The position numbers and the translations under genes are program-made. Shown piece by piece: positions 36,265 to 44,486 of a stretch of DNA of 64,000 nucleotides; position 1 is the stretch's first letter, and each line of letters begins with the position of its first letter. The notes below the pieces were generated by a model. It saw only the letters and a list, made by a program, of their open reading frames with translations. It had not been told where the DNA came from and did not search any database. The stretch is from assembly GCA_964636985.1 (NCBI GenBank), contig CAZWSX010000006.1:186001-250000 (forward strand), written 5' to 3'. Origin of the DNA: CAZWSX01 sp964636985. Its GTDB lineage: Bacteria > Planctomycetota > Planctomycetia > Pirellulales > Pirellulaceae.

Positions 36265-36665
36265 TCCCGGGTATCCGTTGGGAAAGGACGTCAGGCACTC
36301 CCGCTCGGACGAATGGTCTCAGGGCGAGTGCGAACGGTTTTCGGAGAATCTGCCCAATATATATCCATCTTAGCTGACAGTGCCATCACTTTTGCCTGAT
36401 CGGTCTTGGGTGAACCTGGCGGATTAGGGTCCAAGCTGCGCGCTAATCGTGCTTTAACGCACAGGCGCATGGGCACCCCCTGAAATGAGTGCTTTCGTCC
36501 GTCGCGAGACTTAAGAGCCCGTACTTACGGGGGTTGAGCAGACTGGGCGCGATCGGGCAGGGGGCGTACTCGGTTGGTACAGAGGTTGCGTTACGGTGAC
36601 ACACGCGTGAAATCTTTTCGGCAACCGCCTTCTCCGTACCTCCCCGCCTAGACGATCGGAAGTCC
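36265..36665. other. Divergent intergenic region between the DUF1501 cassette and the two-component system
   Basis: 401 bp without a supported gene. It must hold promoters for both flanking units. A short AT-rich stretch (aatatatatccat) lies at about 36356-36368. I see no convincing -24/-12 or -35/-10 pair and no operator palindrome long enough to call. Confidence 0.6.
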
Positions 36666-38033
36666 ATGTCTGCTCCGAATGCCTACGATGTGCTTGTCGT
36701 TGACGACGACACCGAGTTCCGCCAGATGATGGCGAAGCGATTTTCATCGGCAGGCCATCGCGTCCAAGAAGCTTCCTCCGCTGAAGAAGCGCTCGATTTG
36801 TCGAGCCGCCGCGATTTTGACGTGGCCGTCTTCGACATGATGCTGCCCGGCATTTCCGGCTTGGAATTGCTCCAACGCTTCAAGGCTAACCATATCGAGG
36901 CCGAGGTTATTTTCCTGACCGGCCAGGGTTCGATCGAGACCGCGGTCGAAGCGATGAAGCAAGGAGCGTGCGACTACCTGACCAAGCCGTTTCCCCTCAA
37001 AGAACTTGAGGTTGTCATCGAGAAGGCAGCGGCTCGTCGGAAATTGAACAAAGAAAACAACCAGCTTCGAGCCTTGTTGCAGCGACAACCCAAAGCATCG
37101 ACCGAAATGGTCGGCCGTTCCGCGGCAATGAACGAAGTACACCGGCTGATCGAGCGGGCTGGACCCAGTAACAAGGCCATTTTGATTCAGGGGGAGAGCG
37201 GTACCGGCAAAGAGCTAGTGGCGCGGGCTCTCCATAAATCAAGCAGCCGCGCCGAAAAACCGATGGTCGTGGTCAACTGCGCGGCCTTGCCCGAGACGCT
37301 CCTCGAAAGCGAATTGTTCGGGCATGAAAAGGGAGCCTTCACAGGGGCCGTGGCTGCGAAGCCGGGGCTCTTTGAGGTTGCCGATGGAGGAACGCTGTTC
37401 ATCGACGAGATCGGCGAAATGCCCGGCTCGTTGCAAGCAAAGTTACTGCGGGTGCTGGAAGACGGTTCGATGCGGCGGATCGGCTCGGTGCGAGAACGCA
37501 AGGTCGATGTTCGCTTACTCGCTGCCACCAATCGAAAGCTGGCCGACGACGTCGCTCACGGGCGATTTCGCGAGGATTTGTTCTATCGCATCAACGTGAT
37601 GTCGCTGGAGCTTCCGCCGTTGCGGCAGCGGCTGGGAGACATTCCGCTGCTGGTTCACCACTTCCTGGGGGAGGGCTGGACCATCGAGCCGGAAGCCATG
37701 GACACGATCGAGAAGGCCCCCTGGCCAGGCAACGTACGGCAATTGGCTAACGCGATCGAGCGGGCCAAAATCCTGGCCGACAGTAAGGTGCTTCGCGTAC
37801 AGGACTTACCACGCGAGCTGGGCGCCCCTGCGACCATCGCGGTGCGGCCAGGCCTGACGCTTGATAGTGACAATCTCGCCACACTGGAGCGGCGTAAAGT
37901 TGTCGACGTCCTCAAACGCGAGCGAGGAAACAAGGCCCGCGCCGCTCGGGCCATGGGGATCGATCGTCGCAAGCTCTATCGCTTGCTCGAAAAGTACGCG
38001 ATTCAAGACGCCGAACTCGCCGCGACGGGCTAA
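36666..38033 (+). CDS. Sigma-54-dependent response regulator (NtrC family)
   Basis: A 455-residue transcription factor. The receiver domain (1-125) has Asp13-Asp15 in VVDDD, phosphoacceptor Asp57 in FDMMLPG, Thr85 and Lys107 (TKPFP). The AAA+ domain has Walker A GESGTGKE (176-183), the sigma-54 contact motif GAFTGA (223-228), Walker B GGTLFIDE (241-248) and the R-finger region RFREDLFYRINV. A Fis-type HTH ends the protein (NKARAARAMGIDRRKLYRLL). It lies 24 bp upstream of the globin-coupled kinase gene and is surely its partner. Target genes are not evident in the window. Confidence 0.95.
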   Translation: MSAPNAYDVLVVDDDTEFRQMMAKRFSSAGHRVQEASSAEEALDLSSRRDFDVAVFDMMLPGISGLELLQRFKANHIEAEVIFLTGQGSIETAVEAMKQGACDYLTKPFPLKELEVVIEKAAARRKLNKENNQLRALLQRQPKASTEMVGRSAAMNEVHRLIERAGPSNKAILIQGESGTGKELVARALHKSSSRAEKPMVVVNCAALPETLLESELFGHEKGAFTGAVAAKPGLFEVADGGTLFIDEIGEMPGSLQAKLLRVLEDGSMRRIGSVRERKVDVRLLAATNRKLADDVAHGRFREDLFYRINVMSLELPPLRQRLGDIPLLVHHFLGEGWTIEPEAMDTIEKAPWPGNVRQLANAIERAKILADSKVLRVQDLPRELGAPATIAVRPGLTLDSDNLATLERRKVVDVLKRERGNKARAARAMGIDRRKLYRLLEKYAIQDAELAATG

Positions 38034-38057
38034 GCCCGCTTCGGGTAAACTCGGTGC

Positions 38058-39632
38058 ATGGGTCCCGACGAGATTGGCCTTCGTTACGCGAAGCTGCGCG
38101 AATATCTTCAGTTTACTACTGAGGATGAAGCGCGGCTCCGGTCTCTTTCGACTTTGGTCGAGAGTCATACCCGGTCGCTAGTCGACGACTTCTACGCGGA
38201 GATTTCCTACCACCCGGAAACCGCACGCACCATTAGCGGTGGTGCGGAGCAGATTGCCCGCTTGAAGACGACCCTCTCCGCCTGGCTGCGGGAGATGTTT
38301 CTTGGGCCGTTTGACCACAACTACGTATTGCGGCGCTGGCGTGTGGGACGCCGCCACGTCGAGATTGCCTTGCCGCAACTCTATGTCAACGCGGCCCACG
38401 CGAGGCTTCGGGCGGGGCTTCAACAGGTTGTCATTGACTCGAAGCAAATTGCTCCATGCCAGTTGTCGTCGGTCCTCGTCAGCCTGCACAAAGCGCTCGA
38501 TCTCGACTTGGCGATGATCCAGGATGCCTACGAACAAGAATTGGTCCAGCAGCGAAAGGAACTCGAGCGGCGGCGCAGCGATGCTGTGTTCCGTACGCTC
38601 GTCGAGACGGCCGACGTTTGCATTGTGCTTCTCCAGGACACCGGAACGATCGCCTTTGTCAATTCGTACATCGAGCGCGTCGCCGGTTGGAAGGCGGAAG
38701 AATTGAAGGGCCGTAGTGCCGTCGATTGGCTTTGCACGTCGGCCGATCGTCCGATCCTTCAAACAAGCATCCACAGCGTCGCCAGTGGCACCGAGGTCAA
38801 GGGACTGCATCTGCGGATGCTCGGCGCCGACGGGCTCGAACGCGAAATGCTGTGGAATCTGTGCGCCATGGAGCACCACGATCTCGGGGCGGTCACGCTG
38901 GCCGTCGGGCAAGATATCACGAGCATCCTGGAAGCCCAGAAAAAAGCGTTGCAAGCCGAACGGCTGGCGCTGATCGGGCGAATGAGCGCAGGCCTTGCAC
39001 ACGAAGCGCGGAATGCCCTGCAACGCATCCAAGCTTGTTCCGAGATGCTCGAAATGGAGATCGCCAGCAACCGCGAAGCGATTTCTCTGGTGGGAAAAAT
39101 CCAGGCCGCCCAGGACCAGATGCACCGGCTGTTTGACGAAGTCCGCGGGTACGCCGGTGAAATTCAGCTCGATCTGGCTCCCTGTCTGATTGGCGACGTG
39201 TGGCGAGAAGCGTGGGATTCGCTGTCGGTTGCCCGTCGAGGACGAGAGGCCGCGCTCGTCGAAGAGGTCGATCCCCGCGGCATCGCTCTGCCGGTTGATC
39301 GCTATCGAATGATGCAGGTCTTCCGGATTCTTTTTGAAAACGCCTTGGCAGCGGTCGCGGACCCCGTCGAGATCTCCGTGGGATGCCAGTGGACCGACGC
39401 AGGCAATCGAAGAGGGCTGAAAATCTGGGTCCGCGACAACGGTCCTGGCCTCACGCCCGAGCAAAGAAAACGCATCTTCGAACCCTTCTACACAACGAAA
39501 ACCAGGGGGACCGGCTTAGGCATGTCGATTGCGCAGCGGATTGTCGAGGCGCACGGCGGAAGCATTTCCGTTGGTGAACAGGTCAAGGGAACCGAGATTC
39601 TGATATCGCTGCGCGGCGAAGAGGGGGCGTGA
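38058..39632 (+). CDS. Globin-coupled sensor histidine kinase with PAS domain
   Basis: A 524-residue soluble kinase. Residues ~5-160 form a globin-coupled sensor domain: LVDDFYAEISYHPETARTI and RRWRVGRRHVEIAL with proximal-heme His100, then PQLYVNAAHARLRAGL. A coiled coil (QQRKELERRRSDAVFRTLVE) leads to a PAS domain (~175-290). The kinase core has the H-box GLAHEARNALQRIQA with His315, N-box FENALAA (Asn428), G1 DNGPGL and G2 GTGLGM. Oxygen is the usual ligand of such sensors; NO or CO are alternatives. Heme binding is inferred from the conserved proximal histidine and the family pattern. It has no membrane segment, and its partner regulator lies just upstream. Confidence 0.9.
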   Translation: MGPDEIGLRYAKLREYLQFTTEDEARLRSLSTLVESHTRSLVDDFYAEISYHPETARTISGGAEQIARLKTTLSAWLREMFLGPFDHNYVLRRWRVGRRHVEIALPQLYVNAAHARLRAGLQQVVIDSKQIAPCQLSSVLVSLHKALDLDLAMIQDAYEQELVQQRKELERRRSDAVFRTLVETADVCIVLLQDTGTIAFVNSYIERVAGWKAEELKGRSAVDWLCTSADRPILQTSIHSVASGTEVKGLHLRMLGADGLEREMLWNLCAMEHHDLGAVTLAVGQDITSILEAQKKALQAERLALIGRMSAGLAHEARNALQRIQACSEMLEMEIASNREAISLVGKIQAAQDQMHRLFDEVRGYAGEIQLDLAPCLIGDVWREAWDSLSVARRGREAALVEEVDPRGIALPVDRYRMMQVFRILFENALAAVADPVEISVGCQWTDAGNRRGLKIWVRDNGPGLTPEQRKRIFEPFYTTKTRGTGLGMSIAQRIVEAHGGSISVGEQVKGTEILISLRGEEGA

Positions 39633-40000
39633 ACTCCCCTGGTTCGCCAGCAATGCTGAGAGGAGAAAAGGAGATTGGGCGCAAAGATCTTGTGCAGCGA
39701 AAGCGAATCGCAAATCCTTCCTCCCATCTCCCATCTTGGATCGCGTGGTCCTTTCTTCGCGAACTCCGAAACTTTGCCCGAGCGTTACAGTTTGCCACGG
39801 ACGGTTCCTTTTTCCGAAGGTGCGGAACAATCGTTGCAACCCGCCAGGTCACATTTCAATCCCGCAAGAAATCCCCTGCGTGTCCCCTATAACCGATACC
39901 TGCGTACTCTTGGGTGGACTGATGCAACCGATAACTCCGATACGTTGGACACAAGGCGCAAGAGCGTTAAGTCACGCGCAATTCGTATCGGAGTCAAATC
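39633..40000. other. Upstream region of the TolC-family gene
   Basis: 368 bp with no supported gene. The last ~70 bp hold an 11-bp inverted repeat described separately. A sequence tgggtggactgatgc at about 39910 has only weak resemblance to a -24/-12 promoter. Confidence 0.55.
39934..39994 (+). promoter_or_regulatory. Inverted repeat enclosing the Shine-Dalgarno of the TolC gene
   Basis: actccgatacg at 39934-39944 is perfectly repeated as cgtatcggagt at 39984-39994, 39 bp apart. The right arm contains GGAG, the Shine-Dalgarno for the GTG start at 40001. A transcript starting upstream could fold to hide the ribosome-binding site; alternatively it is a protein-binding operator. Confidence 0.5.
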
Positions 40001-41746
40001 GTGTTCCGCTTCCGAATCGAAGTCCAGGTCGGTGTGGTGCTGTTGGGCAGCCTGTCGGCGCACTTTCTAAGTGCGGCCGAACCGACCGTCACTCGCAAAC
40101 CGCTGCAATACCTGCCCAGCGGTAATAGCGCCACCTCCCGTGCGTATGCCGCGGCAATATCGAATCAAGCAAATGAGGAACGAGCGACCCTCATTGCGCC
40201 CCCTGTCGATGCTCCAGCCCCTTCGCCGGTCTTAGTTCCCAGCAAAAGCCCAATTGGCAAAAACACAATTGGCAAAGAGGCAGTTGGCAAAGACACCCGA
40301 GTGGTGCCGAGCAACGCGATGGACACGGATAGTTCGACGGGCACGCGGCGAGCCCGCTTGGCTCGACCCGCGTTGTACTTTGCCAAAGGCGAGAACGCCG
40401 ACCAAGAAGAAGTCGAGAAGAGCCCGTCCGACAAAGGCGTCGTCCCCGAACCTCTGCCGCAACCAGGCGACCAAGAGGACGAGGACAAATCGGGCAATGC
40501 CACAGACCGCGGCGAGATGAAAGATCACCACGGATTGGAACTCGAGAGAGAGAGTAGTTCCGAGGCCGGCAAGCTGGAGCTCGAGCGATTTCAGGGGCTG
40601 GCCCTCGATGGAAATCCTGGCTTGCGCGAAGCGTCGGCCCAGATGGAAGCGATCCGCGGTAAATGGATTCAAGCGGGGCTGCCGCCTAATCCGTTCTTTG
40701 GCTACTCGGGCCAACAGCTCGCTAGCCGCGGCTTGGCCGAGCAGCACGGTCTGGCATTTGGGCAAACCTTCATCACGGGTCACAAGCTCCGGCTCGACCA
40801 GGCCGCCGTTTCGCAAGAATGGAGTCGGGCCCAATATCAATTCGAGGCACAACGCCTGCGAATCCTGACCGATACCGCGATCGCCTACTACGAAGCGATC
40901 GCCGCGCAGCGAAAGGTCGAACTCGCGCAAGAGCTGGTGGTCATCGGCGATCAGGCTGTGCAAACGGCTGAAGCGCTGTTCAAAGCAAAAGAGCGATCGA
41001 AGATCGACGTCAATCAGGCCAAAATCGAGACCGAGGCGGTTCGTATCGTTCTGGAAAACTCGAACCAACGGCGCGCCGCGGCCTGGCGGCTGTTGGGCGC
41101 TGTGACCGGCAATCGCGACCTGCCGATGGAGCAGTTGCAAGGTTCGCTCAAAGATGGGCCTGCCGAAGTCACGTGGGAAGTCGCACTAGGACGGCTTCGC
41201 ACCGGCAGCCCGGAATTGTTCGCTGCGATGGCGGAGGTGGAACGCGCTCGCTGGCTCTACCAACGTGCCGTCAAGCAGAATGTCCCCAACGTCGACGTTC
41301 AAGCAATCCCCTTCCAGCGAGACAATGGTGTCAAGGGATGGGACGGTGCCCTGCAAGTGGGAGCCAGCATTCCCGTCTGGAATAGAAACCAAGGTGCCAT
41401 TCGCGAAGCATGGATGCGCATTTCCGTCGCCGAACAAGCAGTCGACCGCATCGACCTCGGTTTGCAAGCTCGACTTTCGCTGGTGTTCGAACGATATCTG
41501 GCTGCCGAACGACAGATCGCCCGTTACGAACAGGACATCCTGCCGGCGGCTCGCGAGCAACTTGATTTGGTTACCCAGGTGTATCGCCGCGGAGAGTCCG
41601 ATTCGCTGTCGGTGCTCGTCGCTCGCCGGACGCTCGCGCAAACGAGCTTGGCCTACATCGATGCCCTGCGAGACCGCGCTGCGGCCGCATCGGAAATCGA
41701 AGGCATGCTCTTGAGGGAAAGCCTTTTGAACGCACCAGGCGGCTAG
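40001..41746 (+). CDS. TolC family outer-membrane efflux protein
   Basis: A 581-residue protein starting with GTG. A signal peptide (VGVVLLGSLSAHFLSAAE) is followed by ~160 residues of low-complexity linker and then the outer-membrane efflux protein domain: LEGNPGLREASAQ-like ALDGNPGLREASAQMEAIRG, QTFITGHKLRLDQAAVSQEW, KAKERSKIDVNQAKIETEAV and VGASIPVWNRNQGAIREAW. It would form the outer-membrane channel of a tripartite pump, but no inner-membrane pump or adaptor gene is near. The linker contains three exact 15-bp units encoding IGKNT/IGKEA/VGKDT. The region carries a possible regulatory inverted repeat over its start. Confidence 0.9.
   Translation: MFRFRIEVQVGVVLLGSLSAHFLSAAEPTVTRKPLQYLPSGNSATSRAYAAAISNQANEERATLIAPPVDAPAPSPVLVPSKSPIGKNTIGKEAVGKDTRVVPSNAMDTDSSTGTRRARLARPALYFAKGENADQEEVEKSPSDKGVVPEPLPQPGDQEDEDKSGNATDRGEMKDHHGLELERESSSEAGKLELERFQGLALDGNPGLREASAQMEAIRGKWIQAGLPPNPFFGYSGQQLASRGLAEQHGLAFGQTFITGHKLRLDQAAVSQEWSRAQYQFEAQRLRILTDTAIAYYEAIAAQRKVELAQELVVIGDQAVQTAEALFKAKERSKIDVNQAKIETEAVRIVLENSNQRRAAAWRLLGAVTGNRDLPMEQLQGSLKDGPAEVTWEVALGRLRTGSPELFAAMAEVERARWLYQRAVKQNVPNVDVQAIPFQRDNGVKGWDGALQVGASIPVWNRNQGAIREAWMRISVAEQAVDRIDLGLQARLSLVFERYLAAERQIARYEQDILPAAREQLDLVTQVYRRGESDSLSVLVARRTLAQTSLAYIDALRDRAAAASEIEGMLLRESLLNAPGG
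40251..40295 (+). repeat. Three tandem 15-bp units in the TolC gene
   Basis: Units caattggcaaaaaca, caattggcaaagagg and cagttggcaaagaca lie head to tail within the coding sequence and keep frame, encoding IGK-type pentapeptides in the low-complexity linker. Confidence 0.8.
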
Positions 41747-41772
41747 TGCTTTGTCACAGCGGACTTTTCGGC

Positions 41773-41804
41773 TGGCACTGGCGTCCTAAAGGCGCCAGGT
41801 GTGC
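41773..41804. repeat. Degenerate copy of the ggcactggcgtc palindrome
   Basis: tggcactggcgtcctaaagg matches the unit at 7742-7768 for 14 bases, and its second arm (cgccaggtgtgc) is a weakened version. Like the first copy it lies just after a gene end (27 bp past the TolC stop). Confidence 0.55.
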
Positions 41805-41840
41805 ATGACGAAGCACCCATTGACGCCCGAGGGGAACGGC

Positions 41841-43022
41841 TCAAGGGCCTAGTTGCGCCGCCAGCCACGTCATCTCCTTGGCGATTCCTGTCGCCAGGTC
41901 GGGGACCTGCAAAGCGCTTGGCAAAACGCCCCAAGCGTAGGTCTCGACCTCAAAGTGCTGGCAATCGCTGGTTTGGCCGATGGTCGCCAGGCATTCGTTG
42001 ATTTCGGCCTGAGTCGCCCGCAGTGCGCCAAAGCGATCTAAATAGATGGGCACATGGAAGTGGGTTCGCCAGTGCCCCGAGGGATGGTTCGCTCGCTTCA
42101 GCGCGTCTAGCGCCGGCCCCAAGTCTTCGTAAAAGGTTTGTTTGCCATCGGTTGCCTGGTGCATCGTTTGGTGGAGATAGCGCTCTTCCTTGAACTGCGA
42201 AAGCTGCTCGATGGCGGCAACGCGCTCTTGCGGGTTCATTTCGTCGAGGGGCATCGCCACGGCCGACGAGACCTGCACTTTGGGAATCGCGATCCCCTCG
42301 GCTTGGTACCGCTTGAGCACATCCGTCTGCGGTTCGAACATCACGGCCGCGTGGCACACGTCGTGACACACTCCGATGTGGCGCCGGATGGCTGCTTCGT
42401 CTCCGGCCGACCACAGGTAGTCTTTAAAGAAGCGACAGATGTCGTCGGTCCGTTGCAAGATGCAGCCCGGCTCGGGTTCGATCGCCAGGCGAATCAACCG
42501 GCCCGTTTCATTGTGCAGCCGCGACATGGTCTGTGCCGCTGCCGCCAATTGATGGGCCGCTCGTTTCAAATTTTCAGTCGTCGCGTCTTTGCTTGGCCAC
42601 CCAATGGGCAGCGTCGAGATGCTCCCTTCCATCCCTTCGGGAAGCACAGCGTGCTGGATTTCGATCAGGCGCTGCGTATAGCGCAGACGCTCGGGCTCCC
42701 ACCACGTCGGGATGTACACGCGGTGCTTGACCACGGCCTCGTGAAAGTTGCCGTGAGGAAAACCGTTAAAAGTGAACGGAACCAGGCCGTTTTCAGCGAG
42801 CCAAGCGGAAAACTCGATGGCCTGCGACGACGTTAGGTCGTCGGCGGCCGGCGCCGCGAGCCAAAGCCCTACGCCCATGGGTGATGTTGGTGAGACCGCC
42901 TTTTTCACGTTTAAGGCGAACTTTTGCAAGTTGTCGCGCGTGGCGGCGAGCGTGGGGCCGGCGTGAACGTTGGTGCAATAGCCGATGGGCGCATTGCGAG
43001 AGGTCGTCGTGCGGGGTGTCAT
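41841..43022 (-). CDS. eboE: EboE-like metabolite traffic protein
   Basis: A 393-residue protein matching EboE, one of the ebo-cluster proteins linked to export or trafficking of secondary metabolites in bacteria and algae. Telling segments are IGYCTNVHAGPTLAATRDNL, VPFTFNGFPHGNFHEAVVKH, YIPTWWEPERLRYTQRLIEI and EGSISTLPIGWPSKD. It has a TIM-barrel-like (xylose-isomerase-type) pattern; the small-molecule substrate is unknown. No eboA-D, eboF or transporter gene lies beside it in this window, which is unusual. It converges on the TolC gene, 94 bp away. Confidence 0.85.
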   Translation of the reverse strand: MTPRTTTSRNAPIGYCTNVHAGPTLAATRDNLQKFALNVKKAVSPTSPMGVGLWLAAPAADDLTSSQAIEFSAWLAENGLVPFTFNGFPHGNFHEAVVKHRVYIPTWWEPERLRYTQRLIEIQHAVLPEGMEGSISTLPIGWPSKDATTENLKRAAHQLAAAAQTMSRLHNETGRLIRLAIEPEPGCILQRTDDICRFFKDYLWSAGDEAAIRRHIGVCHDVCHAAVMFEPQTDVLKRYQAEGIAIPKVQVSSAVAMPLDEMNPQERVAAIEQLSQFKEERYLHQTMHQATDGKQTFYEDLGPALDALKRANHPSGHWRTHFHVPIYLDRFGALRATQAEINECLATIGQTSDCQHFEVETYAWGVLPSALQVPDLATGIAKEMTWLAAQLGP

Positions 43023-43230
43023 GCGGGGAGAGTCGATCGAACTTCTGAAAATCGGAAAGAACCTTTAGATTATCACGGTTGGAAGGCATTGGCGACTCGA
43101 CGAGCGCCCAGCCGGCACGCGCGTCGTACTCAGCGTGGTTTCCAGCGGGTAAACTTGGACGGCACGCGAAACAACTGCGGAGGTGGCCGCAGTTCCATCA
43201 GGCCAAGCAAAGTGAGAAGGACGTAACAGC

Positions 43231-44427
43231 ATGCTTGCTACGAGATGGTTCTTAGCGGCGATCATGGTCGCCTTGCTATCGGTACTAATCAGTGCGGCTC
43301 ACGCGCAAAGCGTCGACGTCGCCAAACTGGCGCAGAAGGTGAAGGCAGTCGACGTCGAAGGGAAAGGGCACGCCGACGCCGTTGCCGCCGCTGCCGCGCT
43401 ACAAAAAGCCGACCCGAAGCAGTTGCCGGAAATCCTGGCAGCCATGGACGGAGCCAACCCATTGGCCATCAATTGGCTGCGAGGGTGTGTCGAAGCGGTG
43501 GCCGGCAAAGCCGAAGACAAAATTCCGCAGAAGGAAGTCGAGAAATTCCTGCTCGAAGTAAAGCACCATCCGCGCGCTCGGCGCTTGGCGTACGAAGTGC
43601 TCGCGAGTGTCGATCCCGATGCCGGCAGCCGCTTGATTCCGCAAATGCTGGACGACCCCAGCCTCGAACTCCGCCGCGACGCTGTCGCCTTGGAAATCAA
43701 TAAGGCAGAGGCGCTAGCGGCATCCGATAAGGCCGCTGCGGCCGAGGCTTTCGCCAAGACGTTTACCAAGGCTCGCGACCTCGACCAGATTCAAACCATC
43801 GCGACGAAAGCGAAAGAGCTTGGCGGCGAGAGTTTTGCCCCACGCGTCGACATCGCCAAGCACATGGGCTTCGTCATGAGCTGGCAGATTATCGGACCCT
43901 TTGAAAACGGTGCCGACAAAGGTTGGGATGTCGTCTATGAGCCCGAAAAAATCTTTGATCCGGCGGCAAAATACACCGGCCAAAAAGGAGAGGTGGCCTG
44001 GCTCGCTCACACCACGACCAACGAGTTGGGAGCGGTCGACCTCAATAAGTTCCTCGACAAACACAAAGGGGCCATCGCCTATGCCGCGGCCACCGTCGTC
44101 TCGCCTAAGGCTCGCGAGGTAGAGGTTCGCTACGGTTGCATCAATGCGACCAAGCTGTGGGTGAACGGTGAGTTCGTCACGGCCAACCACGTCTACCACG
44201 CCGGCATGCAACCCGATCAGTACGTTGCCAAGATAAAGCTCAAGGAGGGGAACAACGTGATCTTGTTGAAGGTCGCCCAAAACGAGCAAACCGAGGCTTG
44301 GGCCCAGGAATGGTCGTACCAACTGCGGGTGTGTGACGAGATCGGAACGCCCGTGGTAACCCAAGTCGACGAGAAATCGGCCTCCCGTGTTACGCCGGCC
44401 AACTCGCTTATCTCGCAAGCCAAATAA
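43231..44427 (+). CDS. Secreted HEAT-like protein with C-terminal beta domain
   Basis: A 398-residue protein with a signal peptide (FLAAIMVALLSVLISAAHA). The first ~190 residues are helical (VAAAAALQKADPKQLPEILA, EVLASVDPDAGSRLIPQMLD), resembling HEAT/ARM repeats. The second half (WQIIGPFENGADKGWDVVYE, KLWVNGEFVTANHVYHAG, LKEGNNVILLKVAQN) looks like the galactose-binding-like beta domain often added to planctomycete secreted proteins. AGAAGGA lies about 10 nt before the ATG. It is followed 59 bp later by the PQQ-like gene and may form an operon with it. Confidence 0.78.
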   Translation: MLATRWFLAAIMVALLSVLISAAHAQSVDVAKLAQKVKAVDVEGKGHADAVAAAAALQKADPKQLPEILAAMDGANPLAINWLRGCVEAVAGKAEDKIPQKEVEKFLLEVKHHPRARRLAYEVLASVDPDAGSRLIPQMLDDPSLELRRDAVALEINKAEALAASDKAAAAEAFAKTFTKARDLDQIQTIATKAKELGGESFAPRVDIAKHMGFVMSWQIIGPFENGADKGWDVVYEPEKIFDPAAKYTGQKGEVAWLAHTTTNELGAVDLNKFLDKHKGAIAYAAATVVSPKAREVEVRYGCINATKLWVNGEFVTANHVYHAGMQPDQYVAKIKLKEGNNVILLKVAQNEQTEAWAQEWSYQLRVCDEIGTPVVTQVDEKSASRVTPANSLISQAK

Positions 44428-44486
44428 CGGACGCGACCCCAATTCCACCGGACTTAGATCCACACAAATCAACTGGGAAAAAGAAG

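Noticed and set aside
39905..39930. Possible -24/-12 (sigma-54) promoter before the TolC gene
   Set aside because: Only the GG and GC dinucleotides at the right spacing match; the rest of the consensus is absent.
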